From: Artocarpus heterophyllus | Taxonomy: Eukaryota > Streptophyta > Magnoliopsida > Rosales > Moraceae | Direction: 5' to 3' | Assembly (NCBI GenBank): GCA_025403435.1 | Contig: CM046327.1 | Coordinates: forward strand, 13,880,218 to 13,944,217 | DNA: 64,000 bases | Shown here: positions 36,344-46,200 of the stretch, in pieces | Position numbering within the stretch: the first letter of the stretch is position 1 | Layout: each line of letters starts with the position of its first letter | Translations under genes and position numbers: made by a program | The notes under the pieces: generated by a model | Databases searched by the model: none | Told to the model about the DNA's origin: nothing | The model's input: only the letters and a program-made list of their open reading frames with translations

Positions 36344-36735
36344 TTAGAAGCATGTTGAACATGTTTTAGTAACAATAGTCTCGTGTATGTGTGTGTGCAA
36401 TGAGCAGTTACGAACATTGGAGATGCAAAGAGTTTTACCACCGCCAACCATTACCTGCTTAGGTCCTTGAAAGGGAGTGACAACACTGAGATTAGCAGCA
36501 TCCAGTGTGAGATGGTGAGAGGCACCAAAATCCACATACAATGAGCTATCGTGACCGTGGCAGGAGTTGGCATCATGGACGATGCCAAGAAAGCTGCAAC
36601 ATTATACTGATTAGTGCCCATTCCAGAAGAAAAGGTCTATAGTTGTGATTGGTAGTTTAGATTGGTACGGTGTATGATAACATTTTGCTGCTGTGTGGCC
36701 CAATTTGAGGCAGATTTGGCATTTAGGGCACTGCT
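36344..36735 (-). pseudogene. Copia A zinc knuckle and aspartic protease remnant
   Basis: At about 36720-36680 the minus strand encodes CQICLKLGHTAAKC, a complete CCHC zinc knuckle (C-x2-C-x4-H-x4-C) of gag. At about 36535 it reads VDFGASHHLTLDAANLS. The copia protease active site DSGA is changed to DFGA, so the protease is inactive. Confidence 0.85.
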
Positions 36736-37490
36736 CATTACTAGTATAAGTTGGCTTTCTTGACCACTTGTTTTTAAAGGCAGTGAATTGTGGTTTTCCA
36801 AGAATACTTGGTTCATTTGGGTTTAGGTTGTTTTTTTTTTAATTAGCTAGATTTTCTTGAGGGTTTTGACTTCTTGGTAAGAGTGAAAAAAAGTGCAATT
36901 GATCAGCAACGTTTTTTACTTTGAAGGCGAGAGTCACAACTTAGCTACAGATTGTAAATTTCCTCAATGTTAGATTGATCAATTCTAGCTGTGATAGTGT
37001 TAGCAAGAGAACTACATTGTGGTCCTAATCCTTGTAACAAGTGGACAATGAGATCATTGTGTGAGACTGGCTCCCCTATAGATGCCAACTTAGCAACAAT
37101 CGATTTAAGGTTGAAATATACTCATCCACTGCAAGACCATCCTTCTTGACGGCAAGCACAGCGTGAAGCTTGATGATTCCATACCTGTTTGTTGAAGCAT
37201 ATGTTCTCTCAAGTCCATGCCAGATCTCGTAGGCGGTGTTGTAGCTCACTATATGAGCCACTCAATTCTCAGTGAGAGATGCATAGAATCAACTCATGAT
37301 GAGCCTGTAGATTCGCTGCTAGCGAGTGTATTCTGGGCTGAGTTGTTGACGTTGCAGATCCAGAAATTTTAGAGAGCAAGGTTTAGACCATCAATGTATT
37401 CTTCAATTCCATTGGTAAAATAACATTGTGCAATTGATTTTTCCATAGAATATAATTATCTCGATCCAGTTTAATTGTCAGATTTGGCTA
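36736..37490 (-). pseudogene. Copia A gag remnant
   Basis: The N-terminal landmark LDRDNYILWKNQL (about 37478) is followed by SLTEN*VAHIVSYNTAYEIW and HGLERTYAS (37280-37190), then LAVKKDGLAVDEYISTLNRL. This is the UBN2/gag domain order of plant copia elements, interrupted by stops. Confidence 0.8.
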
Positions 37491-37620
37491 AGGCTAGGAA
37501 GAGTAGGTTGAATGAACTGAGCAGGGACAATATTCGCCGTTTGTGGAAGAATGTGAGTATCTTAGCTGTTCTCGTATTTTTAGTTAACTCTTTTCAAACC
37601 TATTTATCAAATAAACTCTT

Positions 37621-37740
37621 AGGGTCTGTTTGTTTCGATACTTGAATCACGGTTTGAATCATTTTGCTATAGTATTTTCTCTTACAAAAATTTAAATCTT
37701 CATTCAAATACCCTATTCAAATACTCGAACCAAACGGGCC
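37621..37740. mobile_element. 120-bp MITE, copy 1 (in copia A leader)
   Basis: Starts AGGGTCTGTTTGTTTCGATA and ends CTCGAACCAAACGGGCC, an imperfect terminal inverted repeat. Centre: TTTGAATCATTTTGCTA(T/C)AGTA. The same 120-bp unit lies at 41585-41704. It sits between the primer-binding site and gag of copia A, so it inserted after that element. hAT-like by its terminus; target duplication not evident. Confidence 0.75.
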
Positions 37741-37872
37741 ATTAATTTACTGGAGTGGTCTATCAGTTTATTGAAGTAGTTAGTGGTCAAGAAGGAACCA
37801 TAGACGGCGTTTGTTGGTTCATAGGGTTGACGGTTGATTCCATTAGGATCGAAGGGATCCTTAGACGTAGGG

Positions 37873-37884
37873 TCTCTGATACCA
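37873..37884 (-). other. tRNA-iMet primer-binding site of copia A
   Basis: The minus strand reads TGGTATCAGAGA. It matches the plant initiator-Met tRNA 3' end complement (TGGTATCAGAGC) at 11 of 12 positions and sits 10 bases inside the LTR edge. Confidence 0.8.
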
Positions 37885-37894
37885 AAATAAGATT

Positions 37895-38061
37895 TGTGGA
37901 AGAAACAGAGAACAAAAAAGAAGAAAAAAGGCAGAAAAAGCTTAGTTTATTGAGCAATTTCATTAATCAATGTAGCTTATATATAAAGTGTGGTATCACG
38001 CTTTACACGTGGCAAGAATTAGAAATATAATAACTGTACAAAACAATTTACTATACTAACA
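37895..38061 (-). mobile_element. Left LTR of copia element A (about 167 bp)
   Basis: On the minus strand it runs from TGTTAGTATAG to TTCCACA, with a TATA box (TTTATATATAAGC, about 37979) and a poly(A) signal (CAATAAAC, about 37950), then a T-rich U5, followed by the primer-binding site. Borders are inferred from the TG..CA ends, because no second copy is available for comparison. Confidence 0.65.
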
Positions 38062-40512
38062 ATTAAAGCTAGAGAATAACTAATTAATTGGAGGAAAAAG
38101 AAATTCTAGAATACAGATCTATAACACAAGGACTATGACTCTTTATTTGTCTTATATGACCCTAATGCCTCTATGGCCATTTTTTGTCGCTGTCAATCGC
38201 CGACCATCGCAACCCTGACCATCGGCAGCACTTGTATGAGCTACATCCACCTCAACGCTGTGGCGCATGACCCCACGTCCCAAACCCTTCATGAATGAGC
38301 TCACCGTCCCAGCCCTATGAAGACCAAGCTCCACCTTTCTAGCTCCGTCTCGTCGCAACCCACCACCATGGCTACCCGCAACGTCACAACCACCACTAGT
38401 AAGTTTCCCATTCATGCTCTATGAATTTGATAGTGAATATTAGTCAAAGGCCTAAGTAGGAAGGTGGTTAACGCCCAAACGTGTCGAAACAAAGCGGTCA
38501 CAGTAACACAGATCAGGCAATCCGTATCCACAAAAAGATGTCAAAAATAAATAAGAAATGATTGGTAAAATAAAAGGGCAAAAGAGATAAGCGGTACAAT
38601 ACAATAAAGGAAGAGAGTATCTTTTGGATCTTTGTTTGCAAAACAATAAAATTAAGCAATGAGAAAAGACGAATTCAATAGTTAAAATAGCAAAATGTTG
38701 AGAATGCTTTATGCATTTTGTTATCCAATCTCGATTTTGATTCATGCGATAACTCAAATGTATATTTTAAGTTCTCAAATTCTTAAAAATATTTTAGTGA
38801 ATTAAACCATCACATTAATGTCCAATAAACTATTGTTACAAGTTATCTTAAATTGACAAAATATTTTTCTTCGCAATTTGCGGTAAAAGGACAATTCACA
38901 AAATAATTGTGTGACAAAATTTCATAAATAAAGCATGACTAATACTTATATAAAAAATTGGCACACAACATTTTGGCTAAAAAAATAAACAAAAGATGAA
39001 GAAGATTTAACTCATTCAAATATATAAGAATTACAAATCAATTAGAGAATCCAACCATTACCGGATAACTCACACACAAAATCATTCACCAATGAAAATT
39101 TACCTAAGTTTACACAACATTATCACAAGTTCTATGAAGAAAATATAAGAAAGAAAGACTAGAAAAATGAGAGAAAATGTGTGGATACTTGGACTAAAAT
39201 TCCACCCAAAAGCCTTTGGTACCCTCTATTTGTAGTTTTTGACGGCATACCGCCAAAAAGCACTCAGCATCAAAGAAATAAATATTAATAAAAGAAAACG
39301 TTCTAAATTAATTATAATTTACAAGGCTTAAATTGGAGGATAAAAGGCTGACAACGGGAGAAACTAACAGTCAAACAATGTTCTGTTGAGAGCAACTGAA
39401 ACTGGAGAGAAAAGGCTGGAGGCCACGTGGCGGCTGGACTAGTGGAGTAGAACGAGTGCTGACGTCGCTGGCAGCAAGTGGGGCCCGCTGGAGTTGGGGA
39501 AGGCGTGACTGAAACGTGCGAATGAAGAAAACTCGCGCCCTGATTGGGAGGAGAGGTGGACGCGCGTGTGAAATGGGAGAAAAGGAGGAGACAATTGCAT
39601 CTGGTAGGGCCCATGGGTGTGCTGACCTTGGCAGCTGAAAGAGACACGCGAAGAAGACTCGCTCGGGGATTGGGTAGTGCTTGCCACATGCTTGGGCCCA
39701 CGCAGCCTAATTCGGCGAGTCTAGGGGCAACACGTTAGCTCAGCTCGGTGGCGGCTCGCGGTTCGGCTGGCTCAGTATCCCGGCTACTTTGTTGAAAACT
39801 TTGACCTGATTTCTTCTTGTTTATTGGCCAACATTTATAGCTTTTCATACTGCTTACAAATCTGCCAAAATAAATAAGACAAAATCGAGATATTTCCAAT
39901 TAAAAATATTTAAACAAAAAGGAATGAAAATGTTTTCATTAAATCTTAAATAATCTAGCATTAATCAGATAATTAGCAATAATAAATGTGCAATTTTGTT
40001 TGCTAATCAAAAGGCAATGCAATGATAATGGTGTATTTTTTTAATGTGTTCGTACGTCGTTTGTAATCCCAAAAAAAAAAAAAAAGGGGATGCATTTAAC
40101 ATTGCAGTGAAACTGTTTGACGGATTGCCTACAAGAAATTTGTTCGTCTTTTTGAGTAATTGAATTGGATCCTTCTTGTCTCAATAAAGTGAAGACCAAA
40201 GGGTATTCGTTATTGAGCAATTAGCATGTAACTGGGCGTATTCGTTGTTGAGCAACTAGCATGTAACTGACGTTGAGTTTGGTCTATTTTTTCCATGATT
40301 GAATTTTTTTTTTCTTTGCTGCTATTTAGTTTTTATGGTATACTGTGATTGATTATGGATTTGTGATTCGTGTAAGTTGAGGTGGAAGCTTCTATTTTAG
40401 TCTTTGCTGCTTGCTTTGTGGATATTACACATGAACAAGGCCACTTTCAAAAGGTAAAAAACAAGTTAGTGAAGACAACTTTTTTTTTTTTGGTTGCACT
40501 TGCAATGGTTTA
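38062..40512. other. Spacer with GC-rich blocks, no gene seen
   Basis: 38160-38400 is GC-rich with overlapping frames of no known family. 39400-39780 is another GC-rich block, with a 129-codon minus frame full of Ser/Pro and no domain. On the minus strand CTACAAATAGAGGGTACC (about 39220) looks like a TATA box, so 38430-39830 could be a worn LTR. A 37-bp tandem duplication (GTATTCGTT(A/G)TTGAGCAA..) lies at about 40203-40272. Confidence 0.4.
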
Positions 40513-40788
40513 GGGATAATTTTAATTTAGTACCCCGTATTAATCAAAATATGAGTTTGATATCCTATGTTTTAGAATATTTTATATCGGTACCTCGACT
40601 TTTTAGAAAATCTTTTTCTAGAAGCTATTTTGGGAACACAAAAAACGCATATTTAGTACCTAAAAAAAGGCCTTTAGGTACTAAAAATTTTTTCTAAAAA
40701 GTCGAGGTATCGATATAAAATATTCTAAAACATAAGGTACTAAATTATTATTTTAATATAACACAAGATACTAATCTAAAATTTTTCC
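40513..40788. mobile_element. Fold-back MITE with 9-bp TSD (Mutator-like)
   Basis: The two halves are near-perfect inverted repeats. Left half: GGGATAATTTTAATTTAGTA ... TTTTAGAATATTTTATATCG, GTACCTCGACTTTTTAG. Right half, complement: GGAAAAATTTTAGATTAGTA ... TTTTAGAATATTTTATATCG, ATACCTCGACTTTTTAG. The unit folds into one long hairpin with a short loop around 40630-40690. It is flanked by AATGGTTTA (40504-40512) and AAAGGTTTA (40789-40797), a 9-bp target duplication with one mismatch. Nine bases point to the Mutator superfamily. No coding capacity. Confidence 0.8.
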
Positions 40789-40797
40789 AAAGGTTTA

Positions 40798-41584
40798 TTG
40801 CTTTGAATTGCCTGAACAGGTTGGATGATGGAAATTGCCATATGTTATCTAGCCTGTTGGTTTCAATTGGCTTAATATAAATCCTGCTAATTAATTTGTT
40901 GTTCTGCTCTGATTTTTGTGTTCTTAGTAGAACAAATATAGTTAAGTTGTGAGGAAGCTTAAACAAATGTACTACCTTCCAAGTGTAAGCCCCTTTTTAA
41001 GCTTTTTCTGAGACCAAATCTGAGCATGTATTTAACGAGTAATTAATGGAGGCAGTATTGTATCGATATCCCTTGCCTAAGTGACATTCGCAATTGTCAC
41101 GGATCAGCTACTTCGACCCTCTGTATAGGCGGACCATTCGGCACTCGTGTCACCCCTCTCGGCGAACAAGTCAGCCTAGAATGTTGCTTGCAAGGCAACA
41201 AACCACAATTGTAAACCATATTGCTAGTATAAACATATGCCGGCACGTCACAACAACACAAAAGCATCACAGGAATTCAATAAGCGACAACAACCAAGGC
41301 AACCACAGCAAAGAAAGCAAGTTGGCACGTACAATAAGATAAAAAGGCAAAAAAAAAGGGGTACAAATACCTCATATGATCTTAAAAGATTTAGAGAGTA
41401 CATCTTATTAGGTGAAGATTTCTTTCCACTATTACTATTAGTTTTCTTTTTCTTTTCTTTTTTTGCTACAACACTTCCCACTCAGGAATTTATATATTAC
41501 GATTTTGGTTCTATTTTTAATGAAACTAAAAATTTTTATGGATAGATGACTCTAAAGAAACGAAGGAAAACATATCCAATTTTA
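40798..41584. other. Spacer, no gene seen
   Basis: The short frames (41094-41545, both strands) overlap each other and lack family features. 41090-41200 is GC-richer (GTCACGGATCAGCTACTTCG) and unrecognised. Confidence 0.45.
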
Positions 41585-41704
41585 AGGGTATGTTTGGTTA
41601 AATATTCAAATTTAGGTTTGAATCATTTTGCTACAGTATTTTCTCTCACAAAAATTTAAATCTTTATTCAAATACTCTACTCAAATACTCGAACCAAACG
41701 AGCC
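41585..41704. mobile_element. 120-bp MITE, copy 2
   Basis: Starts AGGGTATGTTTGGTTAAATA and ends CTCGAACCAAACGAGCC. It aligns along its whole length with 37621-37740 in the same orientation (shared TTTGAATCATTTTGCTA(C/T)AGTA and TTTTCTC(T/C)(T/C)ACAAAAATTTAAATC). Exactly 120 bp in both places. Confidence 0.75.
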
Positions 41705-42589
41705 ACGTCATCTGCAACCTTATCCTAGTAAAGGCCACAGTGTTGCTTCCGGTTGAGAAACCTAAGCTTATGGGTTGTTCTTGCTTGGACGTGAGGAGCT
41801 TACAGCCACGTAATCAAATTGATTTCAACCCTCATCTTTTTTTTTTTTTTTTCGAGTGCATCAATTTATCATGTTTTTGTTTGATATTTATATGCACCAT
41901 GAGATTTCGATTTATAATTTGGTTGTAGGCTTGAACAGTAAGAGTTATGATACAGCAATAGTTAATTTGATTTGTGTATTTCAAGTGTTTTCGTAATTTG
42001 TGATGTTGGGGATAGACGAAATTATATGCAAAATCCTGCCAACTTTTTTTTTCTTTTATTTTTTTTAATGTTTGATGTTTTATTCATTGTAATTGAATTT
42101 ATAGGATTAAAATAGACAAGAGTTGGATTTATATCAAAATCGTCTTTTCAAAAGATATAGAATCGTACTATACAAATATTGGTCCAATGGCAATTCAATT
42201 GATTTTTTTTTTCGGTTGTTTCGTGGGCTTTGTGATTTGAATATTTTAATAGAAATATAATTTCCAATTAGAAACATTCGGATAATTAGCTTATCTAGAA
42301 GCAATTTTACAACCGTGTGATTGTGGAGGATCTACCACCGCCGCCTACGCTGTCAACCCAGTTTGTTAAGACCTTTGCTTGTGCTATCTTGACTAGATAT
42401 TTTTAGCTTTGTGTGCACATTAATGTTTAGCATTTATGTTAGTATGGTTGTGTGTTTCTTATGAATTATTGTGTATTCAACTATTTGAATGTCACATTAG
42501 TAAAAATATATGTGTTTATTAAATAGATCAATTTTTAATTAGGGAATAAAGGAACAGATCAATTATTATGGTTTGTTATTTTTTATAAA
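41705..42589. other. Spacer, no gene seen
   Basis: AT-rich. Contains a poly(T) run near 41836 and a short GC-rich patch (about 42340-42360) like those in CACTA leaders. Confidence 0.45.
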
Positions 42590-42978
42590 TTATTTCTAAA
42601 TTTGGTTACCAAAATTTGAATTCTGCAACCAAATATGAGCTTTTGCGACCAAATTTTCGGTAGCAAAAACTCTTTATGTGACCAAAAATATTCCATGACC
42701 AAAAATTTGGTCACAAATTTGTACTCAGTGCGACTATTTGGTTTGGTTTTTTGAAACCAAAAGTTACGTGTTCACAGAAACTTTTTGCGACCACTTGGTG
42801 ACTAAAATTGTTTGGTCAACCAAAGTTTTGGCGACCAAAATATTGCACATTTTGTGACCAAGTTTTTGGTCACAAGACTTTCTAGGACCACTTCATGACC
42901 AAAACTTTTTGGTCGACTAAAGTTTTGCAAATTTCATCACCAAATTTTCGGTTGCAAAAAATTTGTCTTCTTGTAGTT
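42590..42978. mobile_element. CACTA-like terminal repeat region
   Basis: About a dozen copies, in both orientations, of a word like GCGACCAAA(A/T)TTT / TTTGGTCGC fill 42600-42960. The stretch ends TTGTCTTCTTGTAGTT, the complement of A-ACTACAAGAAGAC, one base away from the CACTACAAGAA terminus of plant CACTA elements. It looks like the right end of a CACTA element. No matching left end was found, so it is a truncated or deleted copy. Confidence 0.45.
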
Positions 42979-44739
42979 ATTGTATTTTAGTCCAATGTTT
43001 CTTTCTTTTGATTCTTCTTTTGTTTTCCCTCTATTTAAATCATATATATACCTCTAGTATTAACTCTCTCTAGAATAATTTCATTATTTATATTCAATTT
43101 TGATCTTTATTGCGGTTAGTTTGTTTCATTTTTTTCATGGTCAAAATGTATATGTTTCAATAATTTTGGGTTATCCAAACAGAAAAACTAAATTAAAATT
43201 TTACTTAATTAATGAAATAATAGTTTCAACTTTGTAATTAATGCATTGTCTATTTTCAAACAAATATATGACAAAATAATGACACATGAGGGCTTTGAAA
43301 AAAGTAATGCAATAAAAAAACATATTTTGATAAAAAAAATCAATTTCTCTCATTAGTCCAAACTTGTTTTTGTTCCTTTTTAAAGATATTTTTACCTATT
43401 TTTTTTTTACAACTTTACTCCGAGTAAAACCCTACACGTTATATTCGTACCATTTGTCTAAAAATAATTAATTTATTAACTAAGAGATCAAAACTATATA
43501 TTTCATAAATATCATGTTTGTTAAACTTAAAAGTAAATGTTGATGGTCAAAATAAAACAAACACATATTTTAAAAGATTATTTCTGCAATTTTTTCAATC
43601 TCTAAATAATTTTTTTCTTCTTTTCATGTATAATCTATATTATTAAAACTTCAATTAAAACTCAATAGGTGCATCGTAGGTACCTAAACAAGTTTTAAAC
43701 TAGGAGTCTAAATTAAAATATAAATTTACTAGTTCTCAGATCAAGGGAATGCAAAATCATCGTGATCATCCTCAACCTCCCCCTCGTCCTCGTCCTCGTC
43801 CTCGTCATTTTTTTGCAATAGGTCTTCTTGTGGTGGGGTCTGTATTGCGTCGGTGACAACAAAGTGCAATACTATGGTGGCAGAGCTGGAGGAATTAGCC
43901 ATTTGCAATTCTCTTAATTTGGACCTAACACCTCGTTGAATTTGGTTTTCTTGGCTCGCTCAACGTTATTGTTTACCCCTTTGTGATTCTTTTCCAGACA
44001 CGATGAATCCCTCTTCAAAGAGAAAAAAAAAACATAAAACCTAAACCATATATAAAGAACTCAAATGCTAACAGTTAAAGAGTTATAAAGAGTTGCACCT
44101 CCATAGAAACTGGCAATAATGGGTGGTGGTGGTCACCGATGTGGCGGGTGGCAGGCTGCAGCCGGCAGCAGGAGGGCTGCTAGAGACGTGCGGCTGCAAG
44201 AGGCAGAAAACGGAAGAGGTAGAAAAGGTTAGAGAGGGAATTATACGATGAAATTATTGCTGTTTGTGTGGAGAAGTTTTCAAAAGGGATAGGAAGATTT
44301 CAATAAGAATTTAAAAGCAAAAACACTTAGAGATATAGATTAAACGATTTTCCTCTCTTAGATGGAAAGCCAAAGTATATACCAAGGTTACTCCCCTCAA
44401 AAAAAACAAAAACAAAAAAAAGGGAAGTTGCCAAGGTTGCTCCAAGCTAAAGACTGCCAAGCGATGATATGCTTTTTCCTAGTTCTTAATATACTTATCT
44501 TCTCTATAGTCCCATGTTCTTTTTCTGTTTCTTTTGCAAGCACACAGTTTATGTTTTTTTTTTTTTTTTGCTTCTGAATTTAAACATTTACGTCATGGAA
44601 ATAAGAATGAACTAAAAAATATACATTTGGTAATTTCTCGACACTGCCTGGAATCGCAAAACAAGTAACGAAGTTTATTACTTAAGAAAAAAAATTAACA
44701 CGCGGGATTGTCTTGATCGTGGGAGATTGCCATTAGAAA
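42979..44739. other. Spacer with possible transposon coding scraps
   Basis: The minus strand at about 43990-43745 has a frame containing RSKLRELQMANSSSSATIVL and an acidic DEDEDEDEGEVEDD tail, preceded (44260-44100) by a GC/GA-rich block. The arrangement resembles the leader and C-terminus of transposon proteins, but no domain is recognisable. Poly(T) run near 44554. Confidence 0.3.
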
Positions 44740-45942
44740 TTAATTAAAAAGAAAAAAATGAGTATGCATTACCTCTGCTTCTGATAATTCTTCTTCGTCT
44801 GCTTCTTCTTCTTCTTCTTCTTCTTCTTCTTCTTTGTCGTCTTTGTCCTTCTCTACCGGATGCCAATCATCAAGTCCAACAAGAGTTTCCTTACATAATA
44901 CTATGTCGTTGAGATGACTTAAAGTCCTTCTCTTCGTAACCATTTCCCTTTCAAAATCATACAATATAATTTTATGAAAGTCCAATTCCATTAGAACTTG
45001 ATTACCGGTCTTCAAGAGGGCAATACGGAGCACTTGTGAGCAAGGAATGATCCCTTTTGACGGCTTCAGAATAAACAGCTTACTCCATGACTCCTTAACC
45101 CCATATTCTTTCATCACCCATATATCAACATCAGCAGCAAGAAAAGCAGTTTCGTTTGGTATATAAGAGATTATCACAGAAAGTGACCCTTGCAATGCCT
45201 CCACCCTCGTGCAAGCACTCTTGCAAGGCCTCTTATCTTCAAAATCGGGTGGTGAAACCTCGCGGAACTCCTCGGTCACAAGATCGAACGCCACGATTAA
45301 CCATTCGGCCCGCTCTTGGTACACTCCCCAATGCAGAGCATTAGTGACAAGAACACCGAATCCACCCCAAAAACTTGAGTTATAAGGGATGTAGCCAACA
45401 CTCTTCCAAGTATTGGACTTAGCACTATAAACCTCACCCTTACAAGCGTAATCGAAAAATGGCATCGCCCTGAGCACCTTATAGTCATTGTTAACCGGAT
45501 CATGCCCGAATCCGTAAATGACATTTTGGCGAGGAAGATTAGGCGTAGGTGGGAACATATTCCCAGCCGGAGTTGGCAATCTTCTGTACCTTCTAGTGGA
45601 TGGGTTCCAGAGAATCGCATCATTCAAATCCACCAGAAGAATTATGCCATTGCAAGAGCCCACCACATTGAAGTCATTCCGAAGGTTTGCAGGCGTGTCG
45701 AGTTTCACGGATGAGTCAAGCGCATCGAGGTCGGCTCGGAAGACACGGCCCCTCGTATAGTCTTGAAAAATAAGGCCGAGGTTGGAGTCGGTTTCCATGG
45801 AATGCTTGAGGTGCAGGTTAATGAAATCAGGACAGTCGATTAGGGAGCACCATGGCTTGGACACGCACCTGTAGCGCAGCAGATCCTTGACGGGTAGTCT
45901 GCAGAGTATGTCAACGATGATGTCCCATGGGAGGGTCGCCAT
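44740..45942 (-). CDS. F-box protein with F-box-associated domain (CPR1-like family)
   Basis: Substrate-recognition subunit type of SCF ubiquitin ligases: the F-box binds SKP1/ASK, and the C-terminal domain binds a target that cannot be inferred. The start is ATG at 45942-45940 (AAAATATGGCG, good plant context). Upstream in-frame codons back to 45960 contain no ATG. 400 residues. F-box about residues 1-45 (LPWDIIVDILCRLPVKDLLR with YRCVSKPWCSLI). F-box-associated type 1 region about 85-330: ILWNPSTRRYRRLP, YGFGHDPVNNDYKVLR, EVYSAKSNTWKSV, NALHWG, WLIVAFDLVTEEFREV, IWVMKEYGVKESWSKLF. The C-terminus is a Glu tract coded by a GAA repeat (about 44800-44835). The final codons GCAGAG then GTAATG could be a 5' splice site, so the last residues may really be intron. 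Intronless otherwise, as is usual for this family. No frameshift. Looks functional. Confidence 0.9.
   Translation of the reverse strand: MATLPWDIIVDILCRLPVKDLLRYRCVSKPWCSLIDCPDFINLHLKHSMETDSNLGLIFQDYTRGRVFRADLDALDSSVKLDTPANLRNDFNVVGSCNGIILLVDLNDAILWNPSTRRYRRLPTPAGNMFPPTPNLPRQNVIYGFGHDPVNNDYKVLRAMPFFDYACKGEVYSAKSNTWKSVGYIPYNSSFWGGFGVLVTNALHWGVYQERAEWLIVAFDLVTEEFREVSPPDFEDKRPCKSACTRVEALQGSLSVIISYIPNETAFLAADVDIWVMKEYGVKESWSKLFILKPSKGIIPCSQVLRIALLKTGNQVLMELDFHKIILYDFEREMVTKRRTLSHLNDIVLCKETLVGLDDWHPVEKDKDDKEEEEEEEEEEADEEELSEAEVMHTHFFLFN
44788..44835. repeat. TTC/GAA trinucleotide repeat coding the Glu tract
   Basis: In-frame GAA repeat on the minus strand producing EEEEEEEEEE near the end of the F-box protein. 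Length likely varies between alleles without breaking the frame. Confidence 0.9.
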
Positions 45943-46200
45943 ATTTTTTCTGCTACTCAAACTCAGTACTAGTAGTAAAATGAAGATTTTTTTTCAGTTT
46001 TTTTTTAAAGAAGATTAATAAACCATATATATATATATTTATTTATATATAAATGTATGTATGTGTTGAAGGAGAATACGTTCCAACATCACGGCAACAC
46101 GTTTTGCCATTTTTTCTCCTTATACACCCAACACGTACGGCAACACGTTTGTCCCTTTCTTCTTCTTCTTTATTATTTATTTATTTTTTTTTTTCCAATT
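45943..46200 (-). promoter_or_regulatory. Proximal promoter of the F-box gene
   Basis: On the minus strand a long TATA-like stretch (TATATAAATAAATATATATA, about 46052-46027) lies 85-110 bp upstream of the start codon, a suitable distance for a TATA box with a short leader. Because it is a TA repeat, the exact TATA position is uncertain. Confidence 0.4.

Larger units (their letters stand above)
34726..38061 (-). mobile_element. Ty1/copia retrotransposon A, 3'-truncated
   Basis: On the minus strand, in order: LTR (38061-37895), primer-binding site (37884-37873), leader with an inserted 120-bp MITE (37740-37621), gag (about 37490-36600), protease, integrase and RT start (to 34728). It stops abruptly in the RT after KWVYRLKLKPSG and joins element B near 34725, giving two different copia elements head to tail. 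The reading frame is broken many times. No second LTR of this family was found, so the 3' half is lost. Confidence 0.8.

Noticed and set aside
45943..45960. Six-residue N-terminal extension of the F-box protein
   Set aside because: The frame stays open to 45960, but the first codon there is TTG. The first ATG is at 45942 and has a good plant start context.
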